Shown here in pieces: positions 13,419 through 19,854 of a DNA stretch of 20,291 bases. Every line of letters starts with the position of its first letter. Positions within the stretch are counted from its first letter, which is position 1. The stretch is from DATGWF01 sp035299585 (GTDB taxonomy: Bacteria > Actinomycetota > Actinomycetes > Actinomycetales > Microbacteriaceae): NCBI GenBank assembly GCA_035299585.1, contig DATGWF010000029.1, positions 1-20,291 of the forward strand. Reading direction: 5' to 3'. Under the pieces are notes generated by a model. It saw nothing but the letters and a program-made list of their open reading frames with translations, was not told where the DNA came from and did not search any database. The translations under genes were made by a program, and so were the position numbers.

Positions 13419-15764
13419 TTACGAGCGCGTGGGGACGCGTTCAAGCACTCGGTCGAGCGCAGCGACGAAGTAGTCGACGTCGGCTCGACTCACGCACAGC
13501 GGCGGCTTGATCTTGAGCACGTTTTGGAAGTCGCCGGTGGGCTGCATGATGACGCCCTCCCGCAGCAGCTCGTCACAAATCCAGGCGGTTTCTTCGGTCG
13601 CCGGTTCGCGGGTCTGGCGGTCGCGCACAAACTCGGCCCCGAGGTACAGTCCGCTCCCGTGCACGGCCCCGATGAGCGGGTACCGGGCGGCGAGATCCTC
13701 GAGAGAGCGCTTGAGGTGCCCGCCCGTCTCGCGGACGTTTGCTCGGAATTCAGGCTGCGTCACCTGCTGCAGCACATACGATCCGACCGCACTCGACACG
13801 GGGCTACCGCCCGTCGACGAGAAGAAGTAGCCACCTTCGCGATAGCGAGCGGCGACCTCACGGGAGGTGATGACCGCACCGAGCGGGTACCCGTTGCCCA
13901 TGGACTTCGCCACGGCAACAATGTCCGGGACCACGTTTTGGGATTCGAATCCCCAGAACCACTCGCCGAGCCGGCCGTAGCCCACCTGCACTTCGTCGGC
14001 GATGGCGAGTCCTCCGCGCTCGCGGATTGCTGCGTACACCTCGCGCAGATAGCCGGCCGGAAGCTCAACGCCGCCGGCGTTGCCGTACCAGGCCTCGGCA
14101 AGGAAACCCGCCGGTTGTGCTTTCAATTTCCGGATGAACTGAGCCGCCTCCGGAGCGTACTTGGATGCGTGTTCGTCGCGGTAGACGCCGCGATAGCTGT
14201 TCGGGGCGGCGACGGTGTGCACCCAACTCGGTCGCGTCTCGAGGGCGTTCGGATTGTCGGCAATTGAGGTCGACACCGCATCGGAAGCGTACGTCCAGCC
14301 GTGGTATGCCTCGCGAACGGCAACGATGTCGGTTCGACCGGTGGCCGCCATCGCGATGCGAATCGCCAGATCGACCGCCTCAGAACCGGAGTTCACGAGG
14401 AACACGGTGTCGAGCGGCTCAGGCAGCGTCGAGGCGAGTTCTTCCGCAAAGCGTGCAACGCCCTCGTAGTGGAATCGCGAGTTGGTGTTGAGGCGACGCA
14501 GTTGCTGTGACACGACGTTCGCGAGACCCTCGTCCGCGTGACCGATCGACGTCACGTTGTTCACCATGTCGAGATACACCCGCGGTTCGGTCGAGATGAG
14601 GTAGTTCTTCCACCCGCGTTCAATCTGAGGCGGTGCCTGATAGTAGTGTTCTTGCACTTCGGCGAGGTGCGCCTCTCGCCGCTCACGGGTGTGCTCAGCG
14701 ACGTCTCTCGCGTTCACCACCGTCGGATCGTCGAGGACGACGGCCCGGAACAGCGCGGTCATCATCCGGGTGGGAACCGATGTTGCTCGCTCGAACATCC
14801 GCCACTCGCGTTCGAGGCCTGCGCGGGCATACTCGTTGTCCACGTCGAGGTTGAGCTGCTGGTGGCCACTGCACACGAGGACCGCGGTTCGCAGCACAAC
14901 GAGTGGCCAGATGGCGTGAATTTCGTCGAGAGTCATCGGGATGCGAGCGGCGAACGCACGCACCGCGGGCACTACGGTGTTCGGGTCGCAGCCGAGGCCG
15001 CGCGAGCCGTCAGCGGTGTCGTGGTGAAGGATGGAGCTCAGCGTCGTGGCAAGCTCACCGACGCCCCAGCTGCGCGTCACATCGCCAAAGTCGATCACGC
15101 CGTCCGGGATGCCGCTTGGCGAGACGACCACGTTGTCATCGGTGAGGTCAAAGTGCCCGGCCTGCATCGGGAGTCGGTCCGTGAACGAGGCGATGTCCGC
15201 CCAAGCCGAGCGTGCGGCTTCGAGAACGCTCTCGCGACGAGCGGACGGGAGGTAGCGCGCGAGTTCCTCGACTACGCGCATGGCATAGCGCAAGTCCCAC
15301 TGCAGGGTTCGTTCGAGACCCGGGTGGTCGAAGGCCTTGAGCACCATGCTGACGCGGGCCGCCGCTTCGCCCATGGCCGCCACCTGCGCGGGGCTGAGCG
15401 GTTGCGAACCGGTGAGGGTGCCGCCGGGAAGGTACTCCATCACCCGGATGTGCAGTGGACCTTGCGTCGTGTTCACTCTGCTTGACGCCTTCGTGCGTGC
15501 CGCGCGAAGCGTCGTGCGCGTGGCAATGAGTTCCGCCACGGCGTCCTGAGCCGCAATCTCATCCTCGCCGAAGGCGGGATTCACAACCTTGACCACCACG
15601 GGCTCGCCGTGTTCCGGTGTCAACAGCACGTTTTGGTCCTGCTGACTTCCCAGTTCTCGGGCCGTGCCCACGATCCCAAATTCGCGTTCGCACAGCAACG
15701 CAATCTCTCCGACGCTCAGCGACGGTGCCGGCAACTCGGGGTGTTTCAGAAAATCAAAGCCCAC
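13419..15764 (-). CDS. APH-type kinase fused to class III PLP aminotransferase/phospholyase
   Basis: As drawn the protein has 781 residues. The N-terminal half (about 15-320) is an aminoglycoside phosphotransferase/hydroxylysine kinase-type domain: LGSQQDQNVLL, Lys59 in VVVKVV, Brenner motif GHFDLTDDN (His204, Asp206, Asn211) and IDFGD (Asp225). The C-terminal half (about 370-775) is a class III aminotransferase: NSGSEAVDLA, AYHGW, ADEVQVGYGR (Asp590) and PLP lysine in VAKSMGNG (Lys620). Fusions of AGPHD1-like kinase and AGXT2L-like ammoniophospholyase are known in bacteria; the vertebrate counterparts phosphorylate hydroxylysine and eliminate phosphate and ammonia. The substrate here is unknown. 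I chose GTG 15764 because a TAGAAT -10 box precedes it by 8 nt and it begins close to the conserved fold. ATG 15788 or 15821 would add 8 or 19 residues, but neither has a Shine-Dalgarno. It lies directly upstream of the PHO box and pstS. Confidence 0.88.
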   Translation of the reverse strand: MGFDFLKHPELPAPSLSVGEIALLCEREFGIVGTARELGSQQDQNVLLTPEHGEPVVVKVVNPAFGEDEIAAQDAVAELIATRTTLRAARTKASSRVNTTQGPLHIRVMEYLPGGTLTGSQPLSPAQVAAMGEAAARVSMVLKAFDHPGLERTLQWDLRYAMRVVEELARYLPSARRESVLEAARSAWADIASFTDRLPMQAGHFDLTDDNVVVSPSGIPDGVIDFGDVTRSWGVGELATTLSSILHHDTADGSRGLGCDPNTVVPAVRAFAARIPMTLDEIHAIWPLVVLRTAVLVCSGHQQLNLDVDNEYARAGLEREWRMFERATSVPTRMMTALFRAVVLDDPTVVNARDVAEHTRERREAHLAEVQEHYYQAPPQIERGWKNYLISTEPRVYLDMVNNVTSIGHADEGLANVVSQQLRRLNTNSRFHYEGVARFAEELASTLPEPLDTVFLVNSGSEAVDLAIRIAMAATGRTDIVAVREAYHGWTYASDAVSTSIADNPNALETRPSWVHTVAAPNSYRGVYRDEHASKYAPEAAQFIRKLKAQPAGFLAEAWYGNAGGVELPAGYLREVYAAIRERGGLAIADEVQVGYGRLGEWFWGFESQNVVPDIVAVAKSMGNGYPLGAVITSREVAARYREGGYFFSSTGGSPVSSAVGSYVLQQVTQPEFRANVRETGGHLKRSLEDLAARYPLIGAVHGSGLYLGAEFVRDRQTREPATEETAWICDELLREGVIMQPTGDFQNVLKIKPPLCVSRADVDYFVAALDRVLERVPTRS

Positions 15765-15772
15765 GTCAACAC

Positions 15773-15778
15773 ATTCTA
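15773..15778 (-). promoter_or_regulatory. Leaderless -10 box TAGAAT for the kinase-aminotransferase gene
   Basis: On the minus strand TAGAAT is followed by eight bases and GTG 15764. If real, it excludes the longer upstream starts at 15788 and 15821. Confidence 0.4.
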
Positions 15779-15796
15779 TCGGGGCCATCTCGGCGC

Positions 15797-15802
15797 TACG
15801 CT
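15797..15802 (+). promoter_or_regulatory. -10 box TACGCT ahead of the conserved protein gene at 15820
   Basis: TACGCT fits TANNNT. A start near 15809 would leave a very short leader holding GGGGAGG (15808-15814 region) about 5 nt before ATG 15820. It lies back to back with the minus-strand TAGAAT box about 20 bp away. Confidence 0.45.
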
Positions 15803-15819
15803 GGTGAGGGGAGGCAGTC

Positions 15820-16452
15820 ATGGCCTGGTGGCGATTCGGCGGGCGTCGAGACCGAGCGTCCGCTCAGCCGGATCCAGAGCAGCCGACGGTCGAAGATGCC
15901 ACCGCAGAGGGGGTCTCTATGGCTCGGCAAGCGGCAATCATGGCCCTCAAGAATCGCATTCTGGTCGATGCGCACACCGACCCAGAAGAGTTTGATGTGC
16001 CGCTCTATCGGCCGGACGCCGTCGAGATTCTCGAGGCGCTCGCGCGCGAATCCGACGAGGCAGCCGAACGTACGCGTCGCGATCGCGATACCGCAGTGAT
16101 GCTCAAGGGGCGGGGCATGCATCAGCACGACTATCGCCGGCGAGACGTCGGCAACCTCACGCTCCGCGAAGAGTCCTTCGAGGGCGTTGCACGCGAACTC
16201 CGCGCAATGTGTGGCTCGGAGGTCACGCTCGACGAGCTCATCACCGATGCCCGCGACCGGGCGTGGCGAGAGCTCGCGCGCGAGATGGAACGCGTGCTCG
16301 ATCGAAAGGCCCTCCTCAAGCACGGCGACGCTCGCTACCAAGAGGAGCGGGAGAACAGATTACGCGACTTCGTGGCGGTCGACCTATTCGCACTGCAAAT
16401 GATGACGCAGCACATGCATGCCACTGACGACGCTGACGACGAGGGCTACTAA
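15820..16452 (+). CDS. Uncharacterised conserved helical protein
   Basis: This 210-residue soluble, highly charged protein has no signal peptide. The N-terminus MAWWRFGGRRDR is basic, followed by a Pro/Glu linker. From about residue 30 it is almost entirely helical, rich in Arg, Glu, Asp and Ala. The best-defined segments are EILEALARESDEAAERTRRDRD, HQHDYRRRDVGNLTLREESFEGVARELRAM and DARDRAWRELAREMERVL. Its end is acidic (DDADDEGY), with two His pairs (QHMH and GMHQH) that could bind a metal but prove nothing. The start at ATG 15820 is supported by GGGGAGG. That ATG overlaps a possible minus-strand ATG (15821) in the same CATG. I recall similar proteins only from related actinobacteria, without assigned function. 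Confidence 0.8.
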   Translation: MAWWRFGGRRDRASAQPDPEQPTVEDATAEGVSMARQAAIMALKNRILVDAHTDPEEFDVPLYRPDAVEILEALARESDEAAERTRRDRDTAVMLKGRGMHQHDYRRRDVGNLTLREESFEGVARELRAMCGSEVTLDELITDARDRAWRELAREMERVLDRKALLKHGDARYQEERENRLRDFVAVDLFALQMMTQHMHATDDADDEGY

Positions 16453-16490
16453 GCGACGTTCATCCTCAGAGAACATTCAGTTGCGCGAGA

Positions 16491-16496
16491 TAGCGT
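16491..16496 (+). promoter_or_regulatory. -10 box TAGCGT for the zinc-ribbon gene
   Basis: TAGCGT fits TANNNT; a start near 16503 would give a leader of about 24 nt including GGGGAGA a few bases before ATG 16527. Confidence 0.4.
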
Positions 16497-16526
16497 CCCG
16501 TCAAGGTTCGGGAACGGGGAGACACC

Positions 16527-16799
16527 ATGCATTGTCCAACGGATGGTTCGACGCTGGTCATGAGCGAGCGAAGTGGCGTTGAAATCGATTACTGCCCGCA
16601 GTGTCGAGGAGTCTGGCTTGATCGGGGCGAGCTGGACAAAATCGTCGAGCGCATGCTGAATGAGTCAGTGCCGAACCATCGGACGTCTCACGGAGCGCCA
16701 ACCGCCCCGGCCTACCCCGCACAGGTCGCTCAGCCCTGGGGGCAATCATCGTACGGGACGAAGAAAAAGAGCCACTGGCTGACGGAACTCTTCGACTGA
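16527..16799 (+). CDS. Zinc-ribbon (TFIIB-type) small protein
   Basis: This 90-residue protein has the zf-TFIIB signature: HCPTDGSTLVMSERSGVEIDYCPQCRGVWLDRGELDKI at residues 2-39. Two Cys come from the CPQC knuckle and one from CPTD. The second position of the first knuckle is Asp6, not Cys, a substitution I recall from many family members (CPxDG). The remainder is a low-complexity Pro/Gln/Ser tail ending in KKKSHWLTELFD. The protein is probably cytosolic and metal-binding; no enzymatic role is known for the family. A clear Shine-Dalgarno (GGGGAGA) precedes the start. It is convergent with the redoxin gene, with 15 bp between the stops. Confidence 0.88.
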   Translation: MHCPTDGSTLVMSERSGVEIDYCPQCRGVWLDRGELDKIVERMLNESVPNHRTSHGAPTAPAYPAQVAQPWGQSSYGTKKKSHWLTELFD

Positions 16800-16814
16800 G
16801 TCCCTCGCGAATCC

Positions 16815-17057
16815 CTAGAGCTTCGCGACGAGCTCGTCGTTGCTGGGCTCGACCAGGAACGAGCCGTCCGGGAACACGATGACGGGAATGTTCTTCCGGC
16901 CGCTGATGGACTCGGCCACCTTCGCCTGGTCCTCGCGCTGGACGAGGTCGATGTAGTCGTAGTCGATGTTCGCGGCGTCGAGGAGCGCCTTCGAACGTCG
17001 GCAATCGCCGCACCATTCGGCGCCGAACATGGTGATCTTGTCGAAGCTCTGAGTCAT
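16815..17057 (-). CDS. Glutaredoxin-like protein (mycoredoxin/NrdH type)
   Basis: This 80-residue protein starts at ATG 17057. The in-frame start at 17177 would add 40 residues lying in the divergent promoter region, so it is rejected. MFGAEWCGDCRRSKALLD holds the redox CxxC (Cys16, Cys19). The cis-proline follows in KNIPVIVFPDGSFLVEPS, and the chain ends after SNDELVAKL, which covers one thioredoxin-fold domain. WCGDC followed by RRSK resembles actinobacterial mycoredoxin-like proteins that use mycothiol, a family-level inference. It should reduce disulfides or mixed thiol adducts in the cytosol. The promoter is leaderless (TACACT-N6-ATG), with an operator-like dyad overlapping its -35 region. 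Confidence 0.9.
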   Translation of the reverse strand: MTQSFDKITMFGAEWCGDCRRSKALLDAANIDYDYIDLVQREDQAKVAESISGRKNIPVIVFPDGSFLVEPSNDELVAKL

Positions 17058-17063
17058 GCCCTC

Positions 17064-17069
17064 AGTGTA
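17064..17069 (-). promoter_or_regulatory. Leaderless -10 box TACACT for the redoxin gene
   Basis: On the minus strand TACACT is followed by six bases (GAGGGC) and ATG 17057. TTGTGT at 17091-17086 could be the -35, with a 16-bp spacer. Confidence 0.5.
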
Positions 17070-17072
17070 CGA

Positions 17073-17093
17073 GATTGTGCAGGGCACACAATC
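17073..17093. promoter_or_regulatory. Operator-like dyad GATTGTG-N7-CACAATC over the redoxin promoter
   Basis: GATTGTG (17073-17079) and CACAATC (17087-17093) are perfect 7-bp inverted repeats around a 7-base centre. The dyad covers the proposed -35 and spacer of the redoxin promoter, the position expected for a repressor or a redox-sensing regulator. The regulator is not identified. Confidence 0.45.
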
Positions 17094-17163
17094 GGCCTCC
17101 CGACAGCTCCAGTCGGCGTTGTTGACCGTCTGCACCGTCGTTTCGCAGGGAGGGACTCGAGCG

Positions 17164-17169
17164 TAAGGT
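17164..17169 (+). promoter_or_regulatory. -10 box TAAGGT for the acyl-CoA dehydrogenase/oxidase gene
   Basis: TAAGGT fits TANNNT; transcription near 17176 gives a leader of about 21 nt with an excellent Shine-Dalgarno (AGGAGGGG, 17183-17190) 6 nt before ATG 17197. Confidence 0.45.
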
Positions 17170-17196
17170 TCGAGCAACTAGTAGGAGGGGCCGGTC

Positions 17197-19272
17197 ATGA
17201 CCACGACACCACTTTCCGAATCACTCGTCCACGAGCTCGACGCCTCGATCGCCGCGGGCGGCACGCCCGCCGTCGACGTCGCCGCACTCGGTCGGATGCT
17301 CCTTGGCACGTGGGCCGAGGAGCGACTCGCTTCTCGCAAGCTCGCCGGATCCGAGGCGTTCCACAAAATCGAGGGACTCTCGATGGCGGAGCACCGTGCT
17401 CGCGTGCTCGAGCAGTTGCATCTCCTGGTCGAGAACGGCCAAGTACATCGTGCGTTCCCCTCCACCCTCGGCGGACGTGATGACCATGGCGGAAACATTG
17501 CCGCCTTCGAAGAGCTCGTCTTTGGCGATCCGAGCTGCCAGATTAAGTCGGGCGTCCAGTGGGGGCTGTTTGGGGCGGCCGTGCTCCACCTCGGAACGAC
17601 CGCTCATCATGAACGATGGCTGCCGGGCATCATGAGCCTCGACATCCCGGGAGTCTTCGCGATGACCGAAACGGGGCACGGTTCCGACGTCGCGAGTATC
17701 GGCACGACCGCGACGTACGATCTGGACACGCAAGAGTTCGTCATCCACACGCCGTTTACGGCCGCGCGCAAGGATTATCTTGGCAACGCGGCCCTCCACG
17801 GCCAGGCTGCGGTGGTGTTTGCGCAACTCATCACCCGCGGCGTGAACCACGGCGTGCACGCCTTCTACGTTCCGATCCGCAACGGCAGTGACATGCTTCC
17901 GGGAATCGAGAGCCAAGACGATGGGCTCAAGGGCGGGCTCAACGGCATTGACAATGGCCGGCTCATCTTCACTCACGTTCGCGTGCCGCGCGAGAACCTG
18001 CTCAATCGCTATGGCGACGTGGCACCAGATGGCACCTACTCGAGCCCGATCGCGAGCCCGGGTCGTCGCTTTTTCACCATGCTCGGCACGCTCGTGCAGG
18101 GGAGGGTGTCGCTCGACGGCGCCGCAACGAACGCGGCGGCGCTCGCCCTGACCATCGCGATTCGGTACGGCAACGCTCGGCGACAGTTTGCCGGCGCGGA
18201 CGGGCGCGAGACGGTCCTGATGGACTACCAGCGGCATCAGCGTCGCTTGCTGCCGAAGCTCGCCACCACCTACGCGCAGTACTTCGCGCACGATGAGTTC
18301 TTGGTCGCCTTCGATGCGGTGTTCTCGGGTACAGCCGATTCCGACGAGGAACGCGAAGACTTGGAGACGCTCGCGGCCGCGCTCAAGCCGTTGTCTACCT
18401 GGCACGCGCTCAACACGATTCAGGAGAGCCGAGAGGCGTGCGGAGGACAGGGCTTCCTCGCTGAGAATCGCCTCGTCGGCCTCCACCACGACCTCGACGT
18501 GTACGTCACGTTTGAGGGCGACAATAATGTGCTGCTGCAACTCGTCGCCAAGCGACTGCTGACCGACTTCTCTCGCAAATTCAAGGATGCCGACTCAGGC
18601 ACTCTGGCCAGGTACGTGCTTGGCCTCGGCGTGGAGCGTGCGGTTGCCGGTTCAGGACTGCGACGTCTGGCCCAGACCGTGCACGATTTCGGTTCGACCG
18701 CTCGCTCGGTCAATGAACTGCGCGAGGCGAGCGCGCAACATGCCCTGCTCGCGGACCGCGTCGAATCGATGGTCGCCGACATCGCCGCCCGCCTGGGTGA
18801 GGCGAGGAAGCGCGGGCCGGAGGCCGCCGCGGAGGCATTCAATCTCAACCAGAACGCGCTCATTGAGGCCGGTCGGGCGCATGGGCAGTTGCTGCAGTGG
18901 GAGGCGTTCACTCGCGCACTATCGAAGGCGCCCGATTCCGGAACCGCACAGGTGCTGACCTGGCTCCGAGACTTGTTTGGCCTTGGCCTCATCGAGGAAC
19001 ACGCGGCCTGGTACCTCATGAACGGCAAGCTGTCGCCGCAGCGCGCGCACGCGGTCACGGCCTACATTGATCGGCTTCTGGCTCGGCTCCGGCCCTATGC
19101 GGCGGAGCTGGTCGACGCCTTCGGCCTGACCCCCGATCTTGTTCGCGCCCCGATTGTCGACGATGAGCCGGTGCGACAAGCCGAGGCTCGGGCGCACTAC
19201 GACGAACTGCAGGCAGGTGGTCATGCCCCGGTGTCGGAAGCGAAAGTCGCGACCGCGGGCGGGACGAGCTAG
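17197..19272 (+). CDS. Acyl-CoA dehydrogenase/acyl-CoA oxidase-type flavoprotein
   Basis: At 691 residues this is the length of acyl-CoA oxidases and longer than ordinary acyl-CoA dehydrogenases (about 380-400). FAMTETGHGSDVASI (154-168) is the flavin/substrate motif of the oxidase branch. HTPFTAARKDYLGNAA continues the middle beta domain. RYGNARRQF (323-331) and EACGGQGFLAENRL (413-426) are in the C-terminal helical domain, and TFEGDNNVLLQ (438-448) places the probable catalytic base at Glu440 by analogy with Glu376 of medium-chain dehydrogenase. A further 240 residues form the second helical domain of oxidases. The likely reaction is FAD-dependent alpha,beta-desaturation of fatty acyl-CoA in beta-oxidation. 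Whether electrons go to oxygen or to an electron-transfer flavoprotein cannot be told here. It stands alone, divergent from the redoxin gene, and its TAG overlaps a convergent small gene. Confidence 0.92.
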   Translation: MTTTPLSESLVHELDASIAAGGTPAVDVAALGRMLLGTWAEERLASRKLAGSEAFHKIEGLSMAEHRARVLEQLHLLVENGQVHRAFPSTLGGRDDHGGNIAAFEELVFGDPSCQIKSGVQWGLFGAAVLHLGTTAHHERWLPGIMSLDIPGVFAMTETGHGSDVASIGTTATYDLDTQEFVIHTPFTAARKDYLGNAALHGQAAVVFAQLITRGVNHGVHAFYVPIRNGSDMLPGIESQDDGLKGGLNGIDNGRLIFTHVRVPRENLLNRYGDVAPDGTYSSPIASPGRRFFTMLGTLVQGRVSLDGAATNAAALALTIAIRYGNARRQFAGADGRETVLMDYQRHQRRLLPKLATTYAQYFAHDEFLVAFDAVFSGTADSDEEREDLETLAAALKPLSTWHALNTIQESREACGGQGFLAENRLVGLHHDLDVYVTFEGDNNVLLQLVAKRLLTDFSRKFKDADSGTLARYVLGLGVERAVAGSGLRRLAQTVHDFGSTARSVNELREASAQHALLADRVESMVADIAARLGEARKRGPEAAAEAFNLNQNALIEAGRAHGQLLQWEAFTRALSKAPDSGTAQVLTWLRDLFGLGLIEEHAAWYLMNGKLSPQRAHAVTAYIDRLLARLRPYAAELVDAFGLTPDLVRAPIVDDEPVRQAEARAHYDELQAGGHAPVSEAKVATAGGTS

Positions 19273-19436
19273 GCGCTCGGAGGCTTCATGATGGCTCCGG
19301 TTGCAAGCCCGACGGCGAGCCCTGCCGGGAACCACATCCAAAACCCTGCGAGCCAAGCGAGCACGCCGCCAACGATCGCACCCATCACAATGGCGACGAG
19401 CATCTGACGACGTTGCGGAGTCATGCGTTCAGCCAT
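19269..19436 (-). CDS. Small glycine-zipper membrane protein (55 residues)
   Basis: ATG 19436 to TAG 19269 encodes 55 residues: a polar head MAERMTPQRRQ, then two hydrophobic helices (about 12-31 and 33-50) separated by GFWMWF, and a short tail KPPSA. The second helix carries a GxxxGxxxG glycine zipper (Gly39, Gly43, Gly47), which suggests oligomer or helix packing in the membrane. On the minus strand a degenerate -10 (CACGAT) is followed by six bases and the ATG, matching the leaderless layout elsewhere. It lies downstream of the cold-shock gene but beyond that gene's terminator. Its stop shares CTAG (19269-19272) with the stop of the acyl-CoA gene. Function unknown. The codon use and clean amphipathic order argue for a real gene. 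Confidence 0.7.
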   Translation of the reverse strand: MAERMTPQRRQMLVAIVMGAIVGGVLAWLAGFWMWFPAGLAVGLATGAIMKPPSA

Positions 19437-19462
19437 GGCCCTATCGTGTCACATTGACATGC

Positions 19463-19494
19463 AAAAGGACCGGCCCTCCGAAGAGAACCGGTCC
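19463..19494 (-). terminator. Rho-independent terminator of the cold-shock gene (UUCG loop)
   Basis: Read on the minus strand, GGACCGG, TT, CTC, the loop TTCG, GAG, GG and CCGGTCC form a 12-bp stem (7 + 2 G-U + 3) capped by a UUCG tetraloop, followed by TTTT (19466-19463). It begins 14 bases after the cold-shock stop codon. This is the clearest intrinsic terminator in the window. Confidence 0.85.
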
Positions 19495-19508
19495 GATGTA
19501 TCTGCTCG

Positions 19509-19712
19509 CTAGAGCGGGCGGATGTTTTCTGCCTGCAGACCCTTCGGGCCCTGTGCAGTGTCAAACTCGACCTTCTGGCCCTCGTCGAGGGAACGGTAGC
19601 CGTTCGTCTGAATCGCGGAGAAGTGTGCGAACACATCAGCGCTACCGTCGTCAGGAGTGACGAAGCCGTAGCCCTTCTCCGAGTTGAACCACTTAACGGT
19701 TCCAGTTGCCAT
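19509..19712 (-). CDS. Cold-shock protein (CspA family)
   Basis: This 67-residue protein comprises one cold-shock domain. MATGTVKWFNSEKGYGFV contains RNP1 (KGYGFV, 14-19) and DVFAHFSAI contains RNP2 (VFAHF). The chain closes with GPKGLQAENIRPL, as in actinobacterial Csp proteins. It binds single-stranded RNA/DNA and acts as an RNA chaperone in the cytosol. ATG 19712 is the standard start; the open frame upstream to 19889 has no relation to the family and covers the leader. A weak AAGAGAAA stretch acts as the ribosome site. The long structured 5' region and the strong terminator indicate an independently regulated, abundant message. Confidence 0.96.
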   Translation of the reverse strand: MATGTVKWFNSEKGYGFVTPDDGSADVFAHFSAIQTNGYRSLDEGQKVEFDTAQGPKGLQAENIRPL

Positions 19713-19739
19713 GGTGTTTCTCTTTTCTGGGTATACCTC

Positions 19740-19818
19740 GCGAATCACATCGATTCGCTCCGTGCACCTGTCTCGCCGGGTGGAACCCACGTGGGCAACT
19801 GCTCGTGGGCTCACCCTA
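19740..19818 (-). promoter_or_regulatory. Cold-shock gene promoter and structured 5' leader
   Basis: On the minus strand TAGGGT (19818-19813) is a candidate -10, giving a leader of about 93 nt. Within it GCGAATC (19740-19746) and GATTCGC (19752-19758) form a perfect 7-bp stem with a 5-base loop, about 27 nt before the start codon. CCCACGTGGG further upstream is a perfect palindrome. Long structured leaders are typical of csp mRNAs and often respond to temperature. Confidence 0.5.
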
Positions 19819-19854
19819 GCGCACTTGCATGAAAAGAGCGCTATCAGTATGCAG

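Noticed and set aside
14538..15485. Plus-strand open frame of 315 residues inside the kinase-aminotransferase gene
   Set aside because: Shadow of a fusion with intact catalytic motifs on the minus strand; His/Arg-rich translation.
17058..17177. 40-residue N-terminal extension of the redoxin
   Set aside because: It lies over the divergent promoter and dyad, lacks family similarity, and the leaderless box fits the ATG at 17057.
17221..18540. Minus-strand open frame of 439 residues opposite the acyl-CoA gene
   Set aside because: Mirror frame of a gene with clear flavin and catalytic motifs; no promoter or ribosome site.
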